Source of the DNA: Celoporthe dispersa
Taxonomy: Eukaryota; Ascomycota; Sordariomycetes; Diaporthales; Cryphonectriaceae
Length of the DNA stretch: 64,000 bases
Direction: 5' to 3'
Assembly: GCA_016584495.1 (NCBI GenBank)
Contig: WAID01000002.1
Coordinates: forward strand, 1,240,001-1,304,000
Shown here: piece after piece, positions 34,103 to 44,694 of the stretch
Position numbering within the stretch: the stretch's first letter is position 1
Layout: each line of letters begins with the position of its first letter
Program-made: the position numbers and the translations under genes
Notes under the pieces: generated by a model
The model's input: the letters and a program-made list of their open reading frames with translations, nothing else
Told to the model about the DNA's origin: nothing
Database searches by the model: none

Positions 34103-34772
34103 CAGGGTAGGCCACCCACCATACATGTATTCCAGCGTGTACGATAGCGAATTAGGAAGCCTGTATCATTATCGACGTAAGGGATATTGAATTCACGGGG
34201 CTCTCGTGTCACGGGGCTCTCGTGATCCGGCTTCGGGTTCGACTTGCAGCTTCGCCTAGTGATTGTGATTGGTACGGCCTGCACTCGACGACCCACGAAG
34301 TGGCATGCTCTCCGATGCATGGCGCAGTCCGGCCCCGTGGAAATTGTAGCTTGACAGTCTGATCTAGGCAGGTGCTGAGTCTCGTTGCTGTAGCAAGCAC
34401 TCACAAACTCTCAGAAAGTTTCCGTAGCCAAGGCGTGTATGTAGCACCGCTCTTATTAGCATAAATCTTCGAAGAAATTCGGGATCTTCAGACCCCGGCA
34501 GTGCTCGTTATACCTCGTCACAGTGAGACTCCAGATTCTTTACTTCCAAAGTGAAGGGTGAACACAGGAGCTAGACACTAATACCAGGAAATGAAATGCT
34601 TAGAAAATGACAACAGCGGTATTAATGCTGTTACATTGGGACAAATAAGAATGAAGTTGAAGGTAGAGAATGACATTTAGTAATATATGCTAGTGAATAA
34701 CCCGGAAACTTTGTCAATTAAATCAAAGAGCATTGATGTAGATTATGCTTAGGCAGAGCTTCGAAACAATAA
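34103..34772. other. Intergenic between convergent genes
   Basis: It contains a short direct repeat (CACGGGGCTCTCGTG twice, about 34194-34224) and an AT-rich stretch before the deaminase 3' end. No gene is supported. Confidence 0.5.
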
Positions 34773-36257
34773 CTATATCCGAAGGCCTTCTATACCACCT
34801 CGATTCCCTTCGTGAACATCTTCTTTTTCTACCGGATCTATGGTAGAAACCTTATCAACTACCCAATCTGCTACAATGCTTCCTGTTGTGGTTAACGACG
34901 GTCCTGCCGTTGAATCCAAGTTCCGAGGTCGGCGAATGCCCAATCTTGTTTCAAGATCACGGATAGTCGTCTCTTCCAGATGCCGACAGAGCTCCCAGAG
35001 CAGAACCTTGTGTTTCTTGCGTACCGTGGAGTCCGAACACGGCGCTGGCATCCAGGAGGGGTACAGCTTTTGATGGCTAGCCGATACGCACATCCCGAGT
35101 GGATGACGAGACAAGTACTTGTGGCAGAGAAAGCATGCTTTCTTGCTTGTACCCATGTACAAAAGCCGAGGAGTCAACTCTGGGTGATGATCATAGAATC
35201 CCAGAAGCTGCATCTCCGCATGGACTGTAAGCGTCAGACGGCAAGCGCGCCGAAACCGCGACTCCGGATCATCGGTAAACCAGACCCGGCCCAGTTCAGA
35301 CAAAAGCTGTTCATGTCTGCCCGGGGCCAATCTTTCGAGCATTGTGATGAGCGTGTCTGTTTTGTTGGTTAAGAAGAAGTTTTCCTGCTTAGGAGCTTGA
35401 ACAGCTTCAACGTGGATCGAGAAGAAGAGATTTGGCTGCTTTGAAGCTAGCTTGAGCAGCGCTTTCGTAGCAGCAGCATAACGGCCCAGCTTATAGATCT
35501 GAGTGATCCAACTAGGAAGCTCTTCCCCGTTAGGACAGAACAGTAACTCGATCTGCTCTGAATATGACCATCTGGCCTCGGAAGCCCATCCTATATGAGA
35601 AACCAGCTGAGAAGTATCTTGTGTAGGTCCGAGAGATGTCAAAGCTCGAAGTTTGGGAATCCACTGCTGAAATTCGAGATCCGGGACATCTTCGACAGAG
35701 GACGTGCCTCTTATGCATTCCAGTGCCTCATTGACAGACTGTTGAATAGCCGGTTTGCAAAGCCTTTGCAGGAGGCTGTTGATTTTGTCTCTGGCTAGGT
35801 CAATGATCTTGTACAAGATCGTGGGTTCTTGTGCTTTGGGGGTGGATGCTAAAGAGCGAATACATTAGTCAGTGATAATGTAGCTTCCATTCGAGTAATT
35901 GTATACCTTTTTTAGCAACGGCAGTGAGATCATTTAGTATATCCTGGAGACGGTCCATCAAGTATTCGGTCACACCGAGATTGCGGGCCAGTCGCAAAAT
36001 TGTTCCTGTCGGGTGGCCTTCTTCAAGGCAGACCGCCGAGGCACTCTCCCCCCCTTACATGATGTTGAACAGATCAACGCGAATGAGGCCAGAGACTTCT
36101 TCATGAGTTGCTCCTTCTTTCCGGCATTATCATGAGGGTGCCAATCAAGACTGTGCACTGTCGGCTCCCCTCTGACTGGATCAATAAGAGACAGTAGGGT
36201 TGCGACGTGAACGAAACGGCAATGAGCATCGCCCATCAGTGTTCGCTTCTGTGACAT
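34773..36257 (-). CDS. OTT_1508-like nucleic-acid/nucleotide deaminase family protein
   Basis: Three exons, 36257-36059, 36017-35907 and 35848-34773, give 461 residues with consistent phases. The first intron is very short (41 nt) and its acceptor was chosen because it alone keeps the next exon open. The C-terminal half carries the zinc-deaminase signature: H313-A-E315 in VHAEMQLL and C342-F-L-C345 in KKACFLCHKYL. This arrangement is typical of the fungal OTT_1508-like deaminase family (PF14441), a relative of cytidine/nucleic-acid deaminases described from comparative genomics. The N-terminal region (His- and Leu-rich) is family-typical but of unknown function. The substrate is unknown. It is divergent from the GTPase gene and convergent with the NO VEIN-like gene. 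Confidence 0.75.
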
Positions 36258-37164
36258 TCTTCCAGTCTCGGGTATGGTGTAGTATGCTGACACTGGTATA
36301 TACTTAATGGAACATCATACCCCAAGACTTCGAGGTACGGATTCACGCTTGTATTTATTACTTGCGTAGTATTAAACTGATTTTATCGTTCAGCGATATT
36401 TCAATACAAGTTGAAAAGACGTGAGTTCGTAACAAGATGTAATTGGTGAAGTTTCACAGTGCTGAGACAGTCTCATCGTCAGCTACGAAGCGTCGTGGTA
36501 CCCTGTACCTGACCTATTTTGTGACTTGACGCTACTGAGAAACCTACAATATCGCTGTATATCGATATCCCTTGCTTGGCAAGTGAAGGCTTTTTCGGTA
36601 TTCGCAGAATGACAGGGACGTTTCCTTGACGCAATCTCGATCTATGTTTGCCTTCACCACGATTCGAACTTTGGTCGCAATTACCAGAATCAAAGACATC
36701 CTAGTAACAAGTTAGATTGACTCGGCATAGCCTCAAGGGCGAAAAGGTGGGCGCGAAGACCAGGCGGAGGGAGGGGGCGGAGGCTCGGTAAATGGGTTGA
36801 TAAGGTCCCGAATGACCTCTTAAAAAAGACCGGGAGCATTCGGCTTATGCAGGACCAAAGATTCAGCCTATTTCTACTAGATGCCGCTGGTGAGCTGTAT
36901 TCTATCCTGATTGATTATGTCTCAACCGGCAGGCCTCCTGCAGCTGTGATGATTCATCAGGTTGCGAAAAGCCCTGACTACTTCTCGACAGATCCGTCTA
37001 AGTTGCTGTATGTCCTCTGGACTTGTTGAATTGTTATCTGCGATCCTAATATATGCCACAATTTGATACCTGAGCTACTTCAGCAGGCAGACAGCAGCTC
37101 CCGTCTACAGTCCTGGTCAGGCAACCCCCCCAGCTTTCACACCGCGACGAATGCGACAGCAATC
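36258..37164. promoter_or_regulatory. Divergent intergenic region, deaminase / GTPase
   Basis: About 0.9 kb between the divergent deaminase and GTPase genes, so both promoters must lie here. A short plus frame at 36847-37029 has no support. Confidence 0.45.
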
Positions 37165-38563
37165 ATGACCAGATTCGACACCCCGGCCTACCACGACGAC
37201 GACTTCGACCTGATCAGCGACGCCGAGTCCGTCAGCGAGCTCAGTGTTAATGACGAACCAGGTCGTCCTTTCGATGATCAGGGCCATCACGCCCAGGGTG
37301 CAGAGTCCTCCTCGCTGTCAAGCCACGGCGCAGAGCGACTTTCTGGACCGCACGAGATCCCCACGCTGCCTCACATGCAACACGAGGATGAGATCATCGG
37401 ACTGAGTCGTCAGTACACTGACCTCACTACCCACGATGCCGCTCCGTCGCCCGTCGCAGTCCAACGCGGCGCAGGCAGCACCAGGGACCGCATCAATACT
37501 GGTCTGCAGTACACCAAGTCGATGTACAAACAGTTTTGGAGGAGCAAGGATGCCCTGATCGCCGTCATGGGGTCAGTATCTAGTACTCCCCGAGAGACTA
37601 TATACCGACATTACCGTAATAGCTGTGAATACTGACTCTCGAACAGCATGACCGGGTCGGGAAAGACCACTTTCATCTCGAAGGTGACTGGACGAGATGA
37701 CCTCCAGATCGGACACGATCTCACCTCTTGTACGGACCTCGCCTGACACTACGACAACTGCTCTTAGCTGACTGTCATCCGCTTGTCCTAGGCACTCGAG
37801 ATATCCAGGTTGTCGAGACCAAAATCAACGGCCGGACTGTCCGCTTCGTCGACACTCCCGGCTTCTCTGATACGAATCTCTCGGACACAGAGGTACTGGA
37901 GATGATCGCCGACTACCTTGCCGCAGCATACAAGCAGGAGATGAAGCTCTCGGGCATCATCTACGTCCACCCAATCTCGGACACCCGCGTCACGCATCAC
38001 ACCACCAAGAACCTAGACATGTTCCGCAAGCTCACCGGAGAGGACAACCTCAAGAACGTCATCTTTGCGACGAGCATGTGGGACAAGGTGACGGAGAGCG
38101 AGGGTGCCAGGCGGGAACACGAGCTCAAGAGCAAGTTCTGGGAGCTCCTTATCGCGCTGGGCGCCAGGACGATTCGCCACAACGACACCGCCGACTCGGC
38201 ACAGAACATCGCCCGCATCCTCCTCCAGAACGACGAGCCCTTCTACCTCCAGCTCCAGGAGGAGATGGGCAAGGACAACAAGGCTCTCCGAGACACGGCT
38301 GCCGGCCGGGAGGTCGTGCGTGAGCTCGAGAAGATGAAAGAGAACACCAGCGAGAGATTGCAGAGATGGAGAACCTCATCAAGAACTCAGCCAAGGACAA
38401 CAAGAACGTCATTCAGGCCATGCAAAAGCACTACCAGGACAGGCTGAGCGAGCTGGAAAAGACGCTGCGAGATGAGCGGCGGCTGAATGAGGAGCAAGTG
38501 CGGAGCCTCAACGATCGAGTCCGCGACTTCGAGAGCAGGCGTGGCGGATGCAACGTCATGTGA
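37165..38563 (+). CDS. AIG1/GIMAP-like GTPase with CaaX box, one frame break
   Basis: Exons 37165-37571, 37647-37729 and 37792-38563. The N-terminus is acidic and disordered. Walker A is GMTGSGKT (136-143), which is rebuilt exactly by splicing. The G3 motif DTPG (184-187) follows in VRFVDTPGFSDTN, then a family-type ATSMWDKV strand in the G4 position. A long coiled coil (Lys/Glu-rich) forms the C-terminus and the protein ends in Cys-Asn-Val-Met, a CaaX prenylation signal that would anchor it to membranes. After the G domain the frame shifts: one base appears to be missing around 38343-38350, and downstream the coiled coil continues to the TGA at 38561-38563. The corrected length is about 420 residues. 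Such septin/AIG1-related GTPases are common but uncharacterised in fungi; animal and plant relatives act in immunity. Confidence 0.75.
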
Positions 38564-39726
38564 CGGGGCGCAGCGTTGAATGGAGGATGCACAAGGTATC
38601 ACGATACGTTTGAAACCTTCCATCCACGGGGTCGTCCTCGATGGTTGGGTGGCGAGACCCGACACAATATGTATTTACACAGCGTATACAGAGAGGCAAA
38701 TAGGGAGGCAGCGAGGTTTGATAGAATACAGTCATGCTCGAGTACTTTGATACAACAGGCCATACATACCCTTCTCAAATAAAGCCAACGTGACACCTCT
38801 TGATTCAGCATCCGTTAATATGCACGAGATCAGAGACTCGAATCGGGCCATACTAAATCTTCAACCTCTCCGTCGTTGCAGCACGTGGCCTCTCAAACCC
38901 TAGGCCCTAGACTCTGGTATACTGTGGCAACTGACGATGTTTTATGTATGATTTGAGCAGGTTTTACGCAGTCGCTATAGTCAAGTAGAAAAACCAGTTT
39001 TTGAGATAATGGCTACTACTCTGCTGATATAGTTGAGAAAATTGTATTACATTCTCATATTGACATTGTGTATGACTCATCGTCCTCATGCCTGGGTCAG
39101 GTTTGCGTACTTTCATTTTCAGAGCAGGCATGGGGGAACCTTCCAGATCTCTTGTCAACTTAGTTCAATTTCTGGCAGAGTATATTCGAAAAAAGGATCC
39201 AATTCTATGGAAAAGGTACCAGTCATGGTGCTTTTCAAGGCGCCAAGTTAGTTGTCTTTAAGAAGACCCAGGAGTGGTGAAATCTCCTGGATCAGACAAA
39301 GGTCTGAGAATCATAAGTACGGTTCATTCAGGATATGGTTCTTCAAGGTCAATACCAATATAATATGTAGCTAAAATCATCATCACTACTCAAAGTCTAC
39401 AGAGAAATGAGCATTACTAGGCTTGGGTGCATGACAGACAGGCAGACAGACAGACAATCAACAACAGCAGCAGACTGTATGAAGAGCATGATGTGAGGCA
39501 ACTTTGAAAAAATTCACATGGCCTTGGGGCTCTTCCGGAAAGGTCTATCTTTGCAGATATTCAATCATCTCAAGTCCACTTCTAAGGTATCATGTCGTTT
39601 CCAAGAGCCCAACCAAGTACATAAAAGACTACCAGACTTTTTCTTTTCTATCTTCTCTCCAGCTTCCACTTCAACCAACTTCCCTGAGAAATCGAGAAAT
39701 CGTTCAACATACACGAGGTGCCCACC
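38564..39726. other. Intergenic
   Basis: AT-rich in the middle, with a short (CAGA)n stretch near 39437-39456. No gene is supported. Confidence 0.5.
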
Positions 39727-40504
39727 ATGAGCGGGCACGATGCTGGAGGCCCGGAGGATGACCTCGACGATGACATGATCGAAGACAGCCTCGCGCCCCC
39801 AGGCTGGCCCCTCTACCCTCCAACCCGACAATCGCTGGACTACCTCGAGCAAGCGCTTACTGAAGACCGACACGGGCCTGGTGGCAGAAATGTGACCTTC
39901 GACAGCTCATCGACAGTGATTGTCAATGATGATGGACGCTACGTTTGGTCCTGGCCTGAGAACAGCATCCAAGCAGCCATTGTTCAGGGACGCGAGCCGC
40001 ATTTTGTCAGAGTCCCCTCGAACAGCGGCGGAGCCAACAACGCAATGGGATCGCAGCAATACACTCTTGCCCTGGCCTACGGTCCAGCCACTACGCTTCC
40101 CTATCGCTCCGAGGAAGAACTCGATCAAGCCTTCGCCAGAGCATACGCACCAAGAGACAGCTCCAGTACCACCCCGGCTGATACCTCACCGCCCATGGGA
40201 CAGTACCCTGCTGGCAGCATGAATGTCCTCGCTCGCCCAGGACCTGGCTCTGTGCACCCTCTGCCACCTGGACAATCGGTAATATGTTGATTCCTATCAG
40301 ATGGTGAATGTGCTGCTGATGATTTCTCATACGACCGACCAGCGACTCCTGACGGTCCCTCCCCCGATCGGAATACCTGGAGGAGGTATGCGCCTGAACG
40401 CCGAGGTTGATATCAATCATGTCCGACCACCAGCCCGACCCGAAGGACGCACCGTTCGAGAACCCCCTCTTCCCGATGTCAACGTACACCTGAGGGCCGA
40501 CTGA
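39727..40504 (+). CDS. Hypothetical disordered protein
   Basis: The ATG at 39727 is in a CCACCATGA context. Exon 1 is 39727-40278, rich in Asp, Pro, Ser and Gly, with a WSWPENSIQAA segment as its most structured part. A simple model uses a GTAATA donor and an acceptor at 40342, giving exon 2 40343-40504 and 237 residues. However, other frames in exon 2 look more protein-like: one with a Pro/Asp-rich stretch around 40345-40410, one opening at an ATG near 40420, and one continuing into the 69-bp repeat. The true 3' structure may therefore involve another intron or small indels. No domain or homolog recognised. Confidence 0.45.
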
Positions 40505-40626
40505 TGGTGACATTTAGATCAAGAGCTGTTTGCGAGGAATGGGAGAGGCTCAACAACCTCGAGGGCCGCCTGATGGTAACCATCAAGTCACGAGCTGCCT
40601 GCGAGGCATGGGAGCGGCTCAACAAT
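40489..40626 (+). repeat. 69-bp tandem duplication, two diverged coding-like copies
   Basis: The block starting GAGGGCCG-CTGATGGT is repeated with a 69-nt period (40489 and 40558). Both copies are open in the same frame and end in a Cys-Glu-x-Trp-Glu-Arg-Leu-Asn-Asn pattern. Many differences are at third codon positions, which suggests the copies were translated. Confidence 0.7.
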
Positions 40627-40869
40627 CATGGCCAAAGATCTTAGACCCAAGACTTGATGGTTGGCTTTGCTCACTCTGATTTCGACGCACGCATTGCGAG
40701 CATCTGGTAGCGGGTGGGGTTGTTCTTTGTTGGCTGGAGTTCTAGCATTGGCATGGGCTGGTTGTTTTTTCCCCTCCTTGATTTGGTCTCGGGAGGAAAT
40801 CTCCTTTCGCTCATCGGTCATAGCATAAAATAGGTTGCTGCGTACCTACTTTCACAGCGGGTTATGGCT
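40627..40869. other. Intergenic
   Basis: Short 3' region before the convergent peptidase gene. No feature seen. Confidence 0.4.
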
Positions 40870-42361
40870 TCACTTTTCACCAAACTCTATGGTTAGGGGC
40901 TTTGAGTACATGGGAATGCACACCTTGATCGCGACCGGTCTACCATACTCTCTCTTTCTATTTATCCGAGTCCCTGCCATCATCAGCCTTGTACGGCTGG
41001 CTTCTCCCTGACTGTCGTGGCCCTGCGTAAGAAAATCACCCACAACTTTAAAAACTTTTTCCTTGAGCCCACCACTTTCGAGATGGCACATGTGGCTCCC
41101 CCCAGCAAAAGTGATCCAGCGCACGCGAGGGATGAGCTCGAAGAATGGCACTTGAGCAATGTCATGGGAGGAATCGAACTCGCCGTTGTAGACGAGAGTC
41201 GGAGCGGTAATGTGAGGAAGGCCAGGGATGCCGGTCCAACTCTTCATCGAGCCCTCTCCAATCAATACTGAACGACCGTTCCTGGAAGATACAATATCAT
41301 TTAGCATGTGTGGATGAGCGGAAAATCCTTTTTAGGCAGGGGAGGCAGGGAGGCAGGGTGGGTAGCTTGCGCGGGCGGAATCGTGATAAATCTGTTTAGG
41401 CAGAGCCGCGGAACCACGGAACCCAGAAAAAGAAATAAAGGTGTGTTTGCAGTGCATTGTATACATGCAAGAATGGAAAGACAGAAAAAGAAAAAGAAAA
41501 AAGACAGGGGAAGACAGACACGGCACGGTCCACAGCAGAGTTCGGTATGCCCTATCTGAGCCAAGGTTCCAGGGGCAGATCGGGATGAAGCAGACATCGA
41601 TGCGCAAGATGAATCGTACGCACTAGGTCAAAGAGAAAGAAAAGAAAAGCAAAGAAAGAACATAGTAAGCGGCCTCCAACTCACATGGTCTGATTCACGG
41701 CCTTGGCTTCGCCGATATTCTTGAAACTCGGCAGTAAGAGCGGTGGGAACGGATCGTCTCGGCACAGAAACAACTTGTAAAAAGCCATCATTGCCCCCTG
41801 ATACGCCAGGCTCTGGAAGTCTTCCTTCTTGATACAGTCTTCAAGTATCTCCCGCTTCTCTGGCGGCATCTCCTGGATCCTCAGCCGGTAGCCCCGCCCG
41901 GAGAGCTCCTTGCTAGCCAGAGAATTGGCGAGCACAAGTTTCCGCAGGCCTCGTGGCCGGCTAGAGGCGAAGGCAACACTAATTATACCGCCCCAGCTCT
42001 GGCCCAGGAGATGGAAGCCAGGGCCGTCGCGCAGGCTGAGGTGATCGATGAGGTTGTTCAGCTCGGCCACGAACGTAGACTCCTGCCAGAGGCCAGCATC
42101 GCCGAGGCTGTCTGGCAGATGTGTGGAGGAGCCACACCCGATCTGATCGTAGAAAACGACCGGCAAGCCGTACTGCGGCCAAAGATCCGCAAAGGATAGG
42201 AGATACTCATGGCCAGCACCGGGGCCACCATGTGCAACAACCAGGGGCGGAGAGCCGCTCGAAAGATCCCCAAAAATCTTGTAATAGGTCGAGCAGGAGA
42301 TATCCTTCCTACCGGGAACCTCAAAGGGCAGGGAGCCTTCCTTCGTCGGGAGTTGCGCCAT
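40870..42361 (-). CDS. Proline iminopeptidase-like alpha/beta hydrolase (S33)
   Basis: Two exons, 42361-41685 and 41281-40870, with a long intron of about 400 nt (GTGAGT donor, CCAG acceptor); 362 residues. The family signatures are complete: oxyanion HGGPG (44-48), nucleophile GQSWGG (S122), Asp about 262 in NGEFD and His289 in GGSH. Peptidase S33 enzymes cleave N-terminal Pro or other residues from short peptides; many fungal members are intracellular. The C-terminal tail after the catalytic His is longer than usual and basic, so an unrecognised intron near 41000 is possible. The ATG follows a CT-rich leader (about 42430-42470). It is divergent from the UstYa-like gene, so a role in trimming a nearby peptide product is possible but speculative. 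Confidence 0.85.
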
Positions 42362-43106
42362 AGCTGAGGTCGAGGGAGGAAGGTGAGTCGACGACGAGGG
42401 TGCTGTAGCGTGATTCGGATACTTGTGCCACCCACTCTCTCTCTCTCTCTTTACTCTCTCTCTCAATGAAGGAGATCCTTCGGCCATGTAATAAATATCA
42501 TGTTTGCTTTTCCGCAGCAGAGGCCTCAAACATCAAAAGTAGTAGGTGGGGGCTACAATCCCTCGGCAAGTTGCGTGTAAAAGTGCGCGCTCTGATGTCG
42601 CAAAAGGAGCGAGCTTTGTCTCCAGCGACGTAGCATTGCCGACGCCACGGGTGTGACCCTACGTGCAGCTGAGCTTGCCACTGGAGGGGGCGCAAATTGC
42701 TTCGGCCGCACGCTGCATGTGGTCTGCATCAATATTTTGGGAGGGGAGGGGGGTCTTGTTGCACAAATTGCATTTTCAAACCTGTTCCATCTTCCGCGTT
42801 TACGGCGCTAAATCGAGAGCTGGACGGAGAATTAAAGTGCTTTTCTCATGTGAAATTATACCTGCTCACCGTATTTCTACCCCAGCCTGGAGTTAATCAA
42901 GTAGTATTTTTTACGAGTGATCGCTCAGATTTCCCGTCGTGGGCACCTGATATCTCACCACTTCTTCACAGATTCACTTTCTTTCCTCCAGGCTCGCCTT
43001 TTTTTTGTGTGTGTGTGCGTGTGTTTGTGTGTGCAGGAGCGTGTCTGCATATGGTCTGCCTCTGTCAAACTGCTCTATCGAGTGGCAAGGTCGAGCGTGG
43101 CCCAGA
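42362..43106. promoter_or_regulatory. Divergent promoter region, peptidase / UstYa-like
   Basis: It holds both promoters. A (CT)n tract lies at about 42435-42470 and a GT-rich tract at 43006-43035. No gene is supported. Confidence 0.5.
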
Positions 43107-44232
43107 ATGGCGAACAGTGTCTACATCGCGCTACCGCAGCACGAGACCAGCGGAGCAAAGGAAGATCCGTTGTGGCCGTCCACTCGCCGACCGCGCTCGC
43201 CACGGTATAGCCTGACTACGACCCTGTTGAGTGCTCTCCTGGTTGCTTCATTGACAGCAAACTTCGTCTTGGTGTATCGACAGTTCGTCAAGCCGTGGGA
43301 ATTGATCAACGAGTTGCCTACTCGATACGGTAATTACCTTGGCCGATCTTGAGTTCTTGGCGAGTCAACACTAACCAGCAACAACCAATGTAGCCGGCCT
43401 CGTCCGCAACGTTCCCACGAAAATCACACACCACATCGCTTTCGACAGCACGAACCGCACTCGACAGGATGCTGCTTGGAACGACAAAGACCTTGAGCCG
43501 TGGAATCATTTCGTCGCCCTCGATGAAGACTACACCATCGATGTGGATCTTCCACATGCACAGAGATGGCCCTGGGACGCGAACAAGGGGGTCTATATCT
43601 TAACAGCAGCACATGAGCTCCACTGTGTGGTGAGTTGTGCTTCCGTCCTGGGACCTATACCACCAACGAAACTTAGCACTGCTAACCAGTTCCTTCGCAG
43701 CGCGTGCTCCGTGTTGCTGTTAATGAAAACCATGACGGCGTATCCGAGGAAGAGCAGACTTGGGCATACGCACACTTGATCCACTGTCTGAATGTCTTGC
43801 GTGATAGTGTTATGTGCAACGCTGATGATACCCCGTAAGTAATGGTCCTATTCCTAGAGAAACCAGACTGCCAATAGAGTTGCATTGAGAGGTGACATCC
43901 GCCATGAAGCGAGTCTGAGCCCGCACATGATGTCTCTCTCTGTAACCCCAGGTATAACTTACTCATTTGCACACCCACTTACAATGGTGCTATATAGACT
44001 GTACATTGGGCGCTTGCACGAGAACACACACTCCAGCGATCCCAGGGCTGGTATCGGCACAACCAAAATGTGTCGTAGCTGGAATACGCTGCTGGATTGG
44101 TCGCGGGCACGCAGCGCATGCTATTATCCAGACGACTGGTTCAACCAAAGTTACCCAGAAGTTGAGCGCTACAAACACTGTCCAGATGATAGTCGGCCTT
44201 GGGAAACTGCAGAAGTACGGCAAGCACATTGA
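43107..44232 (+). CDS. UstYa family (DUF3328) oxidase-like protein
   Basis: Four exons, 43107-43329, 43394-43629, 43701-43834 and 43998-44232; all phases fit, 275 residues. The layout is typical: a short cytosolic Pro-rich N-terminus, one transmembrane helix (residues 35-57), then a luminal domain with the two HxxHC motifs, H148-ELHC and H178-LIHC. The Cys-Asn-Ala-Asp-Asp-Thr-Pro stretch and a final Cys-containing segment also follow the family. UstYa proteins catalyse oxidative cyclisation or related oxidations in fungal RiPP (ustiloxin, phomopsin, asperipin) and other secondary pathways. It is convergent with a Kex2-repeat gene 460 bases away, the expected type of substrate. Family call is strong; the specific reaction is unknown. 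Confidence 0.88.
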
Positions 44233-44694
44233 CCTGTGGCAAAACTGCGTATAACAGACTTGCCTTCCTCGGCTCCTTGATTCTATTGTATCAAAATATC
44301 AACATAGATTGGCAAAGAGAAATCCAAAATTTTTACCGAATTTTCGGACTGTGTTCTATTATAAGAAGACTTCGCATCTCAGCATCTATTTTATAGATCA
44401 CATATACCGCTAACGATCCCACTCATCCCACACATGTCACGGACATGATGATAGCACAACGGGTCCAAGACGTGACCATTGGGGCAACGATCTGACAAGG
44501 AAAGACTTTCAAGCAAGGTATATAACATATAATCAATCACCCAGGATTTAAAGAAGACTTCAATCCATCCAGGGTCTCTATTGTTCGTAAATCGAGAGAA
44601 ATATACTGCTCGCACTGCCCTCGTGGCTCAGATGACCTGCTACACTGACAGACTCATGACGCCCTGAGCTACCATAACCGCGTCTTCACTGTCC
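44233..44694. other. Intergenic between convergent UstYa-like and Kex2-repeat genes
   Basis: Shared 3' region, AT-rich near 44280-44400. No gene is supported. Confidence 0.5.

Noticed and set aside
36847..37029. Short plus-strand gene upstream of the GTPase
   Set aside because: 60 residues, no splice continuity with the GTPase exon and no family.
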